A DNA stretch of 64,000 nt from Roseateles_C aquae (GTDB taxonomy: Bacteria > Pseudomonadota > Gammaproteobacteria > Burkholderiales > Burkholderiaceae_C). Positions 8,931-15,981 of the stretch are shown piece by piece. The notes beneath the pieces are model-generated. The model worked only from the letters and a program-made list of their open reading frames with translations. It searched no databases and was not told where the DNA came from. Each line of letters opens with the position of its first letter. Position 1 is the first letter of the stretch. The stretch is from NCBI RefSeq assembly GCF_032337115.1, contig NZ_JAVXZY010000007.1, positions 230,192-294,191 of the forward strand. Direction: 5' to 3'. The translations under genes were made by a program, and so were the position numbers.

Positions 8931-9410
8931 TCAGTGCTGATGGCCGTCGGGTGCGGCCGGGGCGGCCGCTGCGCCTGCATTGAGCGCCCGCACCTCGGCC
9001 TTCACCTCGACGGTCTGGCGCTTGCCGGCCTTGTCTTCGAACACCAGGCTCAGTGGCACGCTGTCGCCCGGCTTCAGCTGGGTCTTCAGGTCCAGCAGCA
9101 TCACGTGGTAGCCGCCTGGCTTCAGCTCCACCGTCTTGCCGGCGGGCAGGGCCAAGGTGGCGATCTGGCGCATCTTCATCACGTCCTTGTCCATGGCCAT
9201 CTCGTGCAGCTCGACGACCGGTGTCAGCGCCGAACTGATGGCCACCAGCTTGCCGTCCTCGCCAGCCGTCAGCTGCATGAAGGCGCCGGTGGCCTTTTGC
9301 TGCGCCACGGTGGCGCGCACCCAGGCGTCCTTGACGCTGACTTGGGCTTGAGCTGCGCTGCTGCCAACGATGATCGAAAGTGTGAGCAGGGCTGGGGTGA
9401 ACTTCAGCAT
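8931..9410 (-). CDS. PCuAC copper chaperone
   Basis: 159 aa periplasmic protein (signal peptide ending SSAAQA). It carries the exact PCuAC Cu(I) motif H-x10-M-x21-H-x-M as H69, M80, H102, M104 (segments VVELHEMAM and GGYHVMLLDL). PCuAC proteins deliver copper, typically to the CuA/CuB sites of cytochrome oxidase or to Sco. A His-rich tail (DGHQH) ends the protein. Its ATG at 9410 overlaps the stop of the 68-codon ORF upstream (ATGCTGA), suggesting coupling. No Sco or oxidase gene is in the window. Confidence 0.92.
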   Translation of the reverse strand: MLKFTPALLTLSIIVGSSAAQAQVSVKDAWVRATVAQQKATGAFMQLTAGEDGKLVAISSALTPVVELHEMAMDKDVMKMRQIATLALPAGKTVELKPGGYHVMLLDLKTQLKPGDSVPLSLVFEDKAGKRQTVEVKAEVRALNAGAAAAPAAPDGHQH

Positions 9411-9610
9411 GGATGGGCCCGGTAGGTGAGGGGTTGAGCGAAGGCGAGTTGACAGGCGCAGGGCCGGTCTTCGTGTTGGATGGTCGCGGCGGCGCCGGTC
9501 AGCGTGAGGGCAGCGCCGGCCGCTGCAGCCAGTGCGGCCAGCACGCCCGCCATGGCGTGCCAGGCGGAATCGAACTCGCTCCAATAGAGCGCCGAATCAG
9601 CGGCCGGCAT
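9404..9610 (-). CDS. Possible small membrane peptide, 68 aa
   Basis: ATG 9610 gives 68 aa with one Ala/Leu-rich hydrophobic stretch (MAGVLAALAAAAGAALTLTG) and a short tail with CAC and two His. The start overlaps the stop of the 34-aa ORF upstream (TGATG), and its own stop lies inside the first codons of the PCuAC gene. The chain of stop-start overlaps favours real translation. No homologue is recognised, and GC-rich DNA often yields such frames by chance, so this is tentative. Confidence 0.4.
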   Translation of the reverse strand: MPAADSALYWSEFDSAWHAMAGVLAALAAAAGAALTLTGAAATIQHEDRPCACQLAFAQPLTYRAHPC

Positions 9611-9714
9611 CACGGCGCCACCCCGGCGTGGCGGAGCCACCAGGTGGCCAGCGCCAGCAACGCGCCGATATTGAGATGAGTCATCGCGCGCAGTGCGCGT
9701 TCGATCGAGAACAT
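9610..9714 (-). CDS. Possible 34-aa single-TM peptide in copper cluster
   Basis: ATG 9714 gives 34 aa: a short charged N-terminus MFSIERALRAM, then one hydrophobic helix (LNIGALLALATWWL) and RHAGVAP. An AGGAG Shine-Dalgarno lies 8 bases upstream, immediately preceded by a GC-rich hairpin. The TGA overlaps the ATG of the next small ORF. It is placed between the DUF2946 gene and PCuAC on the same strand. Function unknown. Confidence 0.45.
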   Translation of the reverse strand: MFSIERALRAMTHLNIGALLALATWWLRHAGVAP

Positions 9715-9820
9715 GGGCTGAACTCCTGAAGCCCCGGCGGGGCTCAGGCCGCCCCGGGGTCGACAACGAAACATCGGCCGGGCCAGCGCTTGGCAGCGCT
9801 GTCTCAGCCGTCGTCGAGCT

Positions 9821-10237
9821 TCAGGCCTTCAGCGGGGGTGCGCGCGGCTGGGCACTGGCCCAGGCGAACAGGGTTCGCGGCGCGAGCAGGAAGAGCTCGG
9901 GAACTTCAGCGCCGCCGCTGAGCAACAGCGGGCTGGCACCGGCCGCCGGGGGCAGGCCCAGCGCCGTGCTGTGCGTGGCGCAATAGGGGCAGTGCTTCAG
10001 GCCGTGCAGGCCAGCGTCATCAGAGGCCGGCTGCCCGGCATCGGCCGTGTCCGCCCTTGCATCGACCGTCTTGACCAGCTTGGCGCCGGTCACGGTGCAG
10101 ATTTCCGTCCAGCCGCCGGGCACATCGCGCTGCAGCGCATGCGACAGCGCCGGCGCGAGCGCAGCCAACAGGATCGCCAAGGAGGCGATCCAGGAGACCA
10201 GGTGCTTGAGCCGGCGGCGGAAGAACATGGGCGGCAT
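9821..10237 (-). CDS. DUF2946 protein, copper-associated
   Basis: 138 aa from ATG 10237 (a second ATG at 10228 would give 135 aa; neither has a clear Shine-Dalgarno). A basic start FFRRRLKHLVSW, a hydrophobic helix, then GWTEICTVTGAKLV and LKHCPYCATHSTALGLPP, the HCPYC motif typical of DUF2946. Such proteins sit in copper-uptake clusters, often with TonB receptors and PCuAC. It appears to be the first gene of the minus-strand copper cluster; modE diverges from it, leaving 152 bp for promoters. Confidence 0.85.
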   Translation of the reverse strand: MPPMFFRRRLKHLVSWIASLAILLAALAPALSHALQRDVPGGWTEICTVTGAKLVKTVDARADTADAGQPASDDAGLHGLKHCPYCATHSTALGLPPAAGASPLLLSGGAEVPELFLLAPRTLFAWASAQPRAPPLKA

Positions 10238-10389
10238 TCTAGGGCCAGCCAAGCCAGCGGCCGAGCCCGGTCGCGGTCCAAGTCGCTCGATCTTCTTTGG
10301 GGCGTCCTGGCCCGACGCCACGGTGCCATGCCAGCTGCAGTGGCAAGCCCCGGCGCTGTTGCCGCTGCTGATGCTGTAATCACCCCATC

Positions 10390-10767
10390 ATGGTCAAGCC
10401 CGCCCCCTCTCGCCCTGCCCCGGCCAGCTTCAAGTTCCGCATCCGCGTCACTGCCGGCGAGGTGATCGCCATCGGCCCGGGCAAGATCGCGCTGCTCGAA
10501 GCGCTGGCCGAGACGCGCTCGATCACCGCGGCGGCCAAGGCCCAGGGCATGTCCTACCGCCGCGCCTGGCTGCTGATCGACGAGCTGAACCAGGCGCTGC
10601 GCGAACCGGCGGTGCGCTCGGCCAGCGGCGGCGCGCAGGGCGGTGGCAGCGAGCTGACCGAGTTCGGCCAGCAGCTGATCGCGCTGTACCGCGCCATCGA
10701 GGCCCAGGCCCAGGCGGCCTGCAAGACCGAGATCCGCCAACTGCTGAAGATGCTGGCGCCGCCCTGA
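10390..10767 (+). CDS. modE: ModE-like molybdate regulator, HTH domain only
   Basis: 125 aa matching the ModE N-terminal winged helix: GPGKIALLEALAETRSITAAAKAQGMSYRRAWLLIDELN. The two C-terminal Mop/TOBE domains that bind molybdate in E. coli ModE are missing; the protein ends soon after the helix bundle. It lies directly upstream of modABC on the same strand, with a candidate ModE box between. How it senses molybdate is not evident from this locus. Other ModE_Nterm-only proteins are known, so this need not be a truncation. Confidence 0.88.
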   Translation: MVKPAPSRPAPASFKFRIRVTAGEVIAIGPGKIALLEALAETRSITAAAKAQGMSYRRAWLLIDELNQALREPAVRSASGGAQGGGSELTEFGQQLIALYRAIEAQAQAACKTEIRQLLKMLAPP

Positions 10768-10779
10768 GCCAGCCGCCAC

Positions 10780-10803
10780 CGTTATGCACTGCGGTATATT
10801 GCG
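10780..10803 (+). promoter_or_regulatory. Candidate ModE box upstream of modA
   Basis: A 24-bp interval begins CGTTAT and ends ATTGCG, with 12 bases between. The well-known E. coli ModE site has CGTTAT-N12-ATAACG, the same total length; the left half here is perfect and the right half matches 4 of 6. GTATATT within it could also serve as a -10. It lies 52 bp before the modA start codon, which fits repression of modABC by ModE. Confidence 0.5.
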
Positions 10804-10855
10804 CTGACTGTGGGCGCATGGGAGGCGCAAGCAGCACTGCCACGAGGATGAACGC

Positions 10856-11626
10856 TTGACCCGCCTGCACCGCTCCGCCCTGGCCCTCCGCCTGCTGATC
10901 ACCAGCCTGCTCGCGCTCAGCAGCATGGCCAGCAGCGCCGCCGAGCTGACCGTCTCCGCTGCCGCCAGCCTGAGCAATGCCTTCAAGGAGATGGCGCCCG
11001 CCTTCGAGGCCGCGCATCCGGGCCACAAGCTGCTGCTGAACTTCGCCGCTTCCGATGCGCTGCTGGCGCAGATCAGCAAGGGCGCGCCGGTCGATGTGTT
11101 CGCCTCGGCCGACCAGGAGACCATGGACAAGGCCGAAGCGCAGAAACTGTTGCAGCCAGGCACGCGGCGCCATTTCGCCGCCAACAGTCTGGTGCTGGTC
11201 ACGCCGGCCGAGGGCGGCCTGGCGTTGAAGAGCCTGGCCGAGCTGGCCCGCCCCGAGGTCAAGCGCATCGCGCTGGGCAAGCCAGAAGGCGTGCCAGCGG
11301 GACGTTATGCCAAGGGCGCGCTGGCGGCGGCCCGGCTGTGGCCGGTGGTCGAGGCCAAGGCGGTCTATGCGATCAATGTGCGTCAGGCGCTGGACTATGT
11401 GGCACGGGGCGAGGTCGAGGCCGGCTTTGTCTATGGCAGCGACGCCACGGCGCAAAAGGACAAGGTGCGCGTGCTGTTCGCCGTGCCGACCGAGACGCCG
11501 ATCCGCTATCCGGTGGCCGCCATTGCCGGCAGCGCCCGGGCCGAGCTGGCCGGCCAGTTCATCGCCTACCTGCTCTCGCCGGCCGGCCAGGTGGTGTTGG
11601 CGCGCCATGGTTTTCTGAAGCCCTGA
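10856..11626 (+). CDS. modA: Molybdate-binding periplasmic protein
   Basis: 256 aa. Signal peptide (LLITSLLALSSMASSAA) followed by ELTVSAAASLSNAFKEMAPAFE, the typical ModA beginning, then PVDVFASADQETMDKAE, a Mo-binding-site region, and DYVARGEVEAGFVYGSDA. It captures molybdate (or tungstate) for ModBC. The start is a TTG at 10856 with GAGG eight bases upstream; an ATG eight bases earlier runs into a stop within three codons. First gene of modABC. Confidence 0.95.
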   Translation: MTRLHRSALALRLLITSLLALSSMASSAAELTVSAAASLSNAFKEMAPAFEAAHPGHKLLLNFAASDALLAQISKGAPVDVFASADQETMDKAEAQKLLQPGTRRHFAANSLVLVTPAEGGLALKSLAELARPEVKRIALGKPEGVPAGRYAKGALAAARLWPVVEAKAVYAINVRQALDYVARGEVEAGFVYGSDATAQKDKVRVLFAVPTETPIRYPVAAIAGSARAELAGQFIAYLLSPAGQVVLARHGFLKP

Positions 11627-11638
11627 AGGCACTGCGGC

Positions 11639-12307
11639 ATGGAGGGAGCCTGGGTCGCGCTGGCGCTGTCGCTGAAAGTGGCCGGCTGGGCCACGGCGCT
11701 GAACCTGCTGCTGGGCAGCGCAGCCGGCCTGGCGCTGGCGCGCTGGCGCTTTGCCGGCCGCGAGCTGCTGGATGCGATCCTGACCCTGCCCATGGTGCTG
11801 CCGCCCACGGTGCTGGGCTACTACCTGCTGGTGCTGATCGGCCGGCGCGGCTGGCTGGGCGGCTGGCTGCATGAGCAGTTCGGCATCCACCTGATCTTCA
11901 CTTGGCAGGGTGCGGTGATCGCCGCCACCATCGTCGCCTTCCCGCTGGTGATGAAGTCGGCCCGCGCCGCGTTTGAGGGCGTCGATCCGCAGCTGGAACA
12001 GGCCGGCCGCGTGCTCGGCCTGGGCGAGGCGGCGCTGTTCTTTCGCGTCACGCTGCCACTGGCCTGGCGCGGCATCCTCGCCGGTCTGCTGCTGGCCTTT
12101 GCCCGCGCGCTGGGCGAATTTGGCGCCACGCTGATGGTGGCCGGCAGCATCCCGGGCCAGACGCAGACGCTGTCCATCGCCGTCTACGAGGCGGTGCAGG
12201 CCGGCCAGGACGACACGGCCCAGCTGCTGGTGCTGATCGTCTCGGCCAGCTGCATCGCCGTGCTCCTGGCCGCCGGCCGGCTGGCGCCGCAGCGGCGCGG
12301 GCAGTGA
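11639..12307 (+). CDS. modB: Molybdate ABC transporter permease
   Basis: 222 aa with about five transmembrane helices and the permease EAA-type loop, seen as LEQAGRVLGLGEAALFFRVTLP. The LPMVLPPTVLGYYLLVLIGRRG segment is characteristic of ModB. It sits 12 bp after modA and 25 bp before modC, so the three genes form an operon. It builds the inner-membrane channel for molybdate. Confidence 0.95.
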   Translation: MEGAWVALALSLKVAGWATALNLLLGSAAGLALARWRFAGRELLDAILTLPMVLPPTVLGYYLLVLIGRRGWLGGWLHEQFGIHLIFTWQGAVIAATIVAFPLVMKSARAAFEGVDPQLEQAGRVLGLGEAALFFRVTLPLAWRGILAGLLLAFARALGEFGATLMVAGSIPGQTQTLSIAVYEAVQAGQDDTAQLLVLIVSASCIAVLLAAGRLAPQRRGQ

Positions 12308-12332
12308 GCGGCCGAATGAGGCAGCAGCGATC

Positions 12333-13013
12333 ATGAACAGCACCGGCTTCGAGATCAGCTTTCACAAGCGGCTGCAAGGCCAGGGCCGCCACTTCGAGCT
12401 GGACATCCAGTTCAGCAGCACGGCGCCCCGCACGGTGATCCACGGCCCCTCGGGCGCCGGCAAGACGCTGTGCCTGCAGGCCATTGCCGGCCTGCTGCTG
12501 CCGGACAGCGGGCGCATCGTCTTTGCCGGCCAGCCCCTGTTCGACAGCAGCGCCGGCCTGGCCCTGCCGGCGCGCGCGCGTGGCTTTGGCTATCTGTTCC
12601 AGGACTACGCGCTGTTCCCCCATCTGAATGTGCGCCAGAACATCGCCTTTGGCCTGCGCCGCGGCCTCTTCAATCCGCCGCGTGCGGCCAGCGAAGCCTC
12701 CGTGGAGCACTGGCTGCAGGCCTTCGAGCTGCAGCCGGTGGCCGGCCTGAAGCCGGCCCAGCTGAGCGGCGGCCAGCGCCAGCGCACCGCGCTGGCCCGC
12801 GCGCTGGCGCCCCAACCCCGCGCGCTGCTGCTGGACGAACCCTTCGCCGCACTCGACAGCGCCTTGCGCGAGCGCCTGCGCGAGGAGCTCGCCGAACTGC
12901 TCGATCGCCTCGCCATCCCGGTGCTGCTGATCAGCCACGACGAGCAGGACCTGCTGCGCTTTGGCCAGCAGCGCCTGCTACTGCGTGAGGGCCGGATCGT
13001 CGAGGTCGGCTAA
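12333..13013 (+). CDS. modC: Molybdate ABC ATPase lacking the Mop/TOBE domain
   Basis: 226 aa. Walker A HGPSGAGKT, signature LSGGQRQR, Walker B ALLLDEPFAALD and H-loop LLISHDEQDLL are all present. E. coli-type ModC is about 350 aa, with a C-terminal TOBE/Mop domain that gives trans-inhibition by molybdate; here the protein stops after the ATPase core. The 3' end overlaps the convergent hydrolase gene by 36 bp. Assignment to molybdate rests on the operon. Confidence 0.9.
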   Translation: MNSTGFEISFHKRLQGQGRHFELDIQFSSTAPRTVIHGPSGAGKTLCLQAIAGLLLPDSGRIVFAGQPLFDSSAGLALPARARGFGYLFQDYALFPHLNVRQNIAFGLRRGLFNPPRAASEASVEHWLQAFELQPVAGLKPAQLSGGQRQRTALARALAPQPRALLLDEPFAALDSALRERLREELAELLDRLAIPVLLISHDEQDLLRFGQQRLLLREGRIVEVG

Positions 13014-13883
13014 GGCCCGCAAGCTGGCTTCGAAGCGCCGCGACATGATGGACAGATGGCCTTCGTCGGCGTACTCAAACAGCCGCGCAGCGGGCAGCTG
13101 GGCGGCCAAATAGCGCCCCATGGCGGGCGGCACATGGCGGTCGAAAGCGCCCTGGTGGATATGCACCGTTTGGCGAATCTGCTGCAACTCGAAACCGCGC
13201 GGCCCGGCGATCAAGGCGGCCTCGGCCATGGCCGCACCAATGCCTTGCCGGTAGGCCTCGGCCATGCTGGCGATGAAGCCCGCCGCGAGCCCAGGCTCGG
13301 CCCGCAGCAGCGCCTGATCAGGCGCGCTGAGCATGCCGGCCACCAGCTTCAAGGCGCGCTCGGGACTGCCGCGATAGAGCTTGCGGTCCAACGCCAATAG
13401 CGGCGCAATCAGCCAGGGCTGCAGCCGTGCCAGGCCAAACATCAGCTTCAAGGCCGGCATTTGCTCGCGCCGGATCTGCGGCAGATCCATCGGCCCCATG
13501 CCGGCCAGCAACGCAAGACGGCTGATCCGTTGCGGCAGCGCATGCGCGCAGGCCAAGGCATAGGCGCCACCACAGGACACACCCACCACCTCGAACCGCT
13601 GATGGCCCAGATGATCGGCCAGCGCGACAACATCATCGGCCCAGGACAGCAGGCTGCGCCCCGGCGCCGGGCTGGACAGGCCGAAACCGGGGCGGTCGGC
13701 GGCGATCAGGCACACCCCCGCACGCAAGGCCTGCTCATGCACCAGGGCCGCCAGCAGCCGGCTGCTGGGAAATCCGTGAAAGAAATGCACCGGCCGCCCC
13801 CCGGCCAGTCCGTATTGCTGGTAGCTGAGCTGCCTGCCATCGGCAAGGCGAAGCGTTGCGGCGTGGTTTGCGGCGAGCATCAT
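12978..13883 (-). CDS. Alpha/beta hydrolase
   Basis: 301 aa from ATG 13883 (a second ATG follows at once at 13880). Features: HFFHGFPSSRLLA oxyanion loop, ADRPGFGLSSP, nucleophile elbow GVSCGGAYAL (Ser in GxSxG), and a late His in DEGHLSIMS. The FHG-P pattern and the length place it among epoxide-hydrolase/esterase-like proteins; the substrate is unknown. No signal peptide is visible. It is convergent with modC and divergent from ppk2. Confidence 0.82.
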   Translation of the reverse strand: MMLAANHAATLRLADGRQLSYQQYGLAGGRPVHFFHGFPSSRLLAALVHEQALRAGVCLIAADRPGFGLSSPAPGRSLLSWADDVVALADHLGHQRFEVVGVSCGGAYALACAHALPQRISRLALLAGMGPMDLPQIRREQMPALKLMFGLARLQPWLIAPLLALDRKLYRGSPERALKLVAGMLSAPDQALLRAEPGLAAGFIASMAEAYRQGIGAAMAEAALIAGPRGFELQQIRQTVHIHQGAFDRHVPPAMGRYLAAQLPAARLFEYADEGHLSIMSRRFEASLRALADLDDPALTQ

Positions 13884-14045
13884 GGCGGTATGCGGGAGCT
13901 GCAGGAAAAGGCCGGAACTGCAGGGCCGAGCGCAGTGTAAGGCGGCAAACGCGCCAGTCACCGCCGCGTCATCTGTCGCACCCATCATCTCGCGCTGCGA
14001 CTGCCGCCACCGCCCGCCCTGCCACGCCATGCCGAGAGACTGCCG

Positions 14046-14969
14046 ATGAACCCCGTGTCTGATGATCTGGTCGAACGCATCCGCCGCGAGCTGCTCGATG
14101 GCTATGACGAAGAGCTGGAAATGGAGATCGAGGACCGCTCGGTCGACCAGGCGCTCAGCGAGATCGATGCCGCCGAGCGCCAGGGCGACAGCGAGCACAC
14201 CGAACGCGTCGCCTACTTCAAGCAGCTGTTCCGCCTGCAGCGCGAGCTGGTGAAGCTGCAGGACTGGGTCGCCGAGACCAAGCAGAAGGTGGTGATCGTT
14301 TTCGAAGGCCGTGACGCCGCCGGTAAGGGCGGCGCGATCAAGCGCATCACCCAGCGCCTGAACCCGCGGGTCTGCCGCGTGGTCGCGCTGCCGGCACCGA
14401 ACGACCGCGAACGCACCCAGTGGTACTTCCAGCGCTATGTCTCGCAGCTGCCGGCCGGCGGCGAGATCGTGCTGTTCGACCGCAGCTGGTACAACCGCGC
14501 CGGCGTCGAGCGGGTGATGGGCTTCTGCAGCGAAGACGAGGTCGAGGAGTTCTTCCGCTCGGTGCCCGAGTTCGAGCGCATGCTGGTGCGCTCCGGCATC
14601 CGCGTGCTCAAGTACTGGTTCTCGATCAGCGACGAGGAACAGCATCTGCGCTTCCTAGGCCGCATCCACGATCCGCTGAAGCAGTGGAAGCTGTCGCCGA
14701 TGGACCTGGAATCGCGCCGCCGCTGGGAGGACTACACCCGCGTCAAGGAAGACATGCTGGAGCGCACCCATATCGCCGAGGCACCCTGGTGGATCGTCCA
14801 GGCCGACGACAAGAAACGCGCCCGGCTCAACTGCATCCAGCACCTGCTCGACCAGTTTGACTACACCGAGGTGCAGCGTCCTGCCGTGCTCTTGCCGCAG
14901 CGCGAGCGCCATGCCGATTACGCCCGCCGGCCGGTGCCGGCCGAGATGATCGTGCCCGAGCGCTACTGA
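14046..14969 (+). CDS. ppk2: Polyphosphate kinase 2
   Basis: 307 aa. PPK2 phosphorylates nucleotides with polyphosphate (or the reverse). Walker A FEGRDAAGKGGAIKR (G88-K94) and the Walker-B/lid region FDRSWYNRAGVERVMGFC are plain, as are IHDPLKQWKLSPMDLESRRRW. The one-domain length fits class I, which prefers diphosphates such as ADP or GDP; class cannot be proved from this alone. The N-terminal ~60 residues are acidic. It stands alone, upstream of fabI by 134 bp. Confidence 0.95.
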   Translation: MNPVSDDLVERIRRELLDGYDEELEMEIEDRSVDQALSEIDAAERQGDSEHTERVAYFKQLFRLQRELVKLQDWVAETKQKVVIVFEGRDAAGKGGAIKRITQRLNPRVCRVVALPAPNDRERTQWYFQRYVSQLPAGGEIVLFDRSWYNRAGVERVMGFCSEDEVEEFFRSVPEFERMLVRSGIRVLKYWFSISDEEQHLRFLGRIHDPLKQWKLSPMDLESRRRWEDYTRVKEDMLERTHIAEAPWWIVQADDKKRARLNCIQHLLDQFDYTEVQRPAVLLPQRERHADYARRPVPAEMIVPERY

Positions 14970-15071
14970 GCGATCCCAAATCGCAAGCGGGCTTGATCCA
15001 GCGCAAGCTCGCTGATCAGCCACAGGCACCCGTCTTCAAGCCTTCATGCGGCTGTCACCGGCAGCGGCGAA

Positions 15072-15093
15072 GGTAGCGGCAAGCACCGCTACC
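15072..15093 (+). promoter_or_regulatory. Perfect hairpin abutting the fabI ribosome-binding site
   Basis: GGTAGCGG and CCGCTACC form a perfect 8-bp stem around a 6-base loop. The next bases are GGAG (15094-15097), the likely Shine-Dalgarno of fabI (ATG 15104). It could be an RNA structure that affects initiation, or a DNA operator, since a dyad also suits a dimeric repressor. Confidence 0.4.
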
Positions 15094-15103
15094 GGAGTTA
15101 CGC

Positions 15104-15946
15104 ATGATCGCCCTCAGCACCGCCGCCCAGCCGCAAGGCACCGGCTCCATCCCTCTCACCGCCGACCAGCCGCAGGCCGCCGCCCTGCCACTGGCGGGCC
15201 TGCGTGGCCTGATCGTCGGCGTGGCCAACGAGCACAGCATCGCCTGGGGCTGCGCGCGCCAGATGCAGGCCCAGGGTGCGCGCCTGGTGCTGTCCTGCCT
15301 GAACGAGAAGGCGCGCCCCCATGTGGCGCCGCTGGCCGAAGCGATTGACGCGCCGCTGCTGAGCTGCGACGTCAGCCAGCCCGGCCAGATGGAGGCCATG
15401 GTGCGCCATGCGCTGGAGCATCTGGGCGGGCTGGACTTCGTCGTTCATGCCATCGCCTGGGCGCCGGCCGACGATCTGCATGGCCGGGTGATCGACAGCT
15501 CGCCCGAGGGCTTCAACCAGGCGATGCGCATCTCCTGCCACTCTTTTTCAGAGTTAGCCCGGCTGTGCGAGCCGGCGCTCGCCCGCCAGGGCGGCACGCT
15601 GCTGACGCTGAGCTATCTGGGCGCCGAGGGCGTGGTGCCGCATTACGGGCTGATGGGGCCGGTGAAGGCGGCACTGGAAGCGCTGGTGCGCTATATGGCC
15701 GTGGAGCTGGGCCCGCAGGGCGTGCGCGTGCATGCGCTGTCGCCCGGGCCGGTGCCCACCCGCGCCGCCTCCGGCCTCGTGGCGTTTGACCAGCTGATGG
15801 CCCACGCCAGCAGCAGTGCGCCGCTGCGCCGCCTGGTCACGCTCGATGAAATCGGCGCCTGCGCCGCCTTTCTGGTCGGCCCCGGCGCCACCGGCATGAC
15901 GGGGCAGACGATTTTTGTCGATGCCGGCGTTCACGCGCTGCGTTGA
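15104..15946 (+). CDS. fabI: Enoyl-[acyl-carrier-protein] reductase (NADH), FabI type
   Basis: 280 aa SDR of the FabI group: cofactor loop GVANEHSIAWG, active-site tyrosines in TLSYLGAE (Y171) and HYGLMGPVK (Y181, K188; the FabI Y-x6-K spacing), and C-terminal GMTGQTIFVDAG. Reduces enoyl-ACP in fatty acid synthesis; because its neighbours are MaoC-Pta and acetate kinase, it may act on other enoyl thioesters here. The N-terminal ~30 residues extend beyond the usual FabI start; the GGAG before ATG 15104 supports this start. Probably a second, locus-specific FabI rather than the housekeeping one (inference). Confidence 0.88.
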   Translation: MIALSTAAQPQGTGSIPLTADQPQAAALPLAGLRGLIVGVANEHSIAWGCARQMQAQGARLVLSCLNEKARPHVAPLAEAIDAPLLSCDVSQPGQMEAMVRHALEHLGGLDFVVHAIAWAPADDLHGRVIDSSPEGFNQAMRISCHSFSELARLCEPALARQGGTLLTLSYLGAEGVVPHYGLMGPVKAALEALVRYMAVELGPQGVRVHALSPGPVPTRAASGLVAFDQLMAHASSSAPLRRLVTLDEIGACAAFLVGPGATGMTGQTIFVDAGVHALR

Positions 15947-15981
15947 TCAACCAGCAAAAAGCGAGCAACAAGGAGGCCCCC

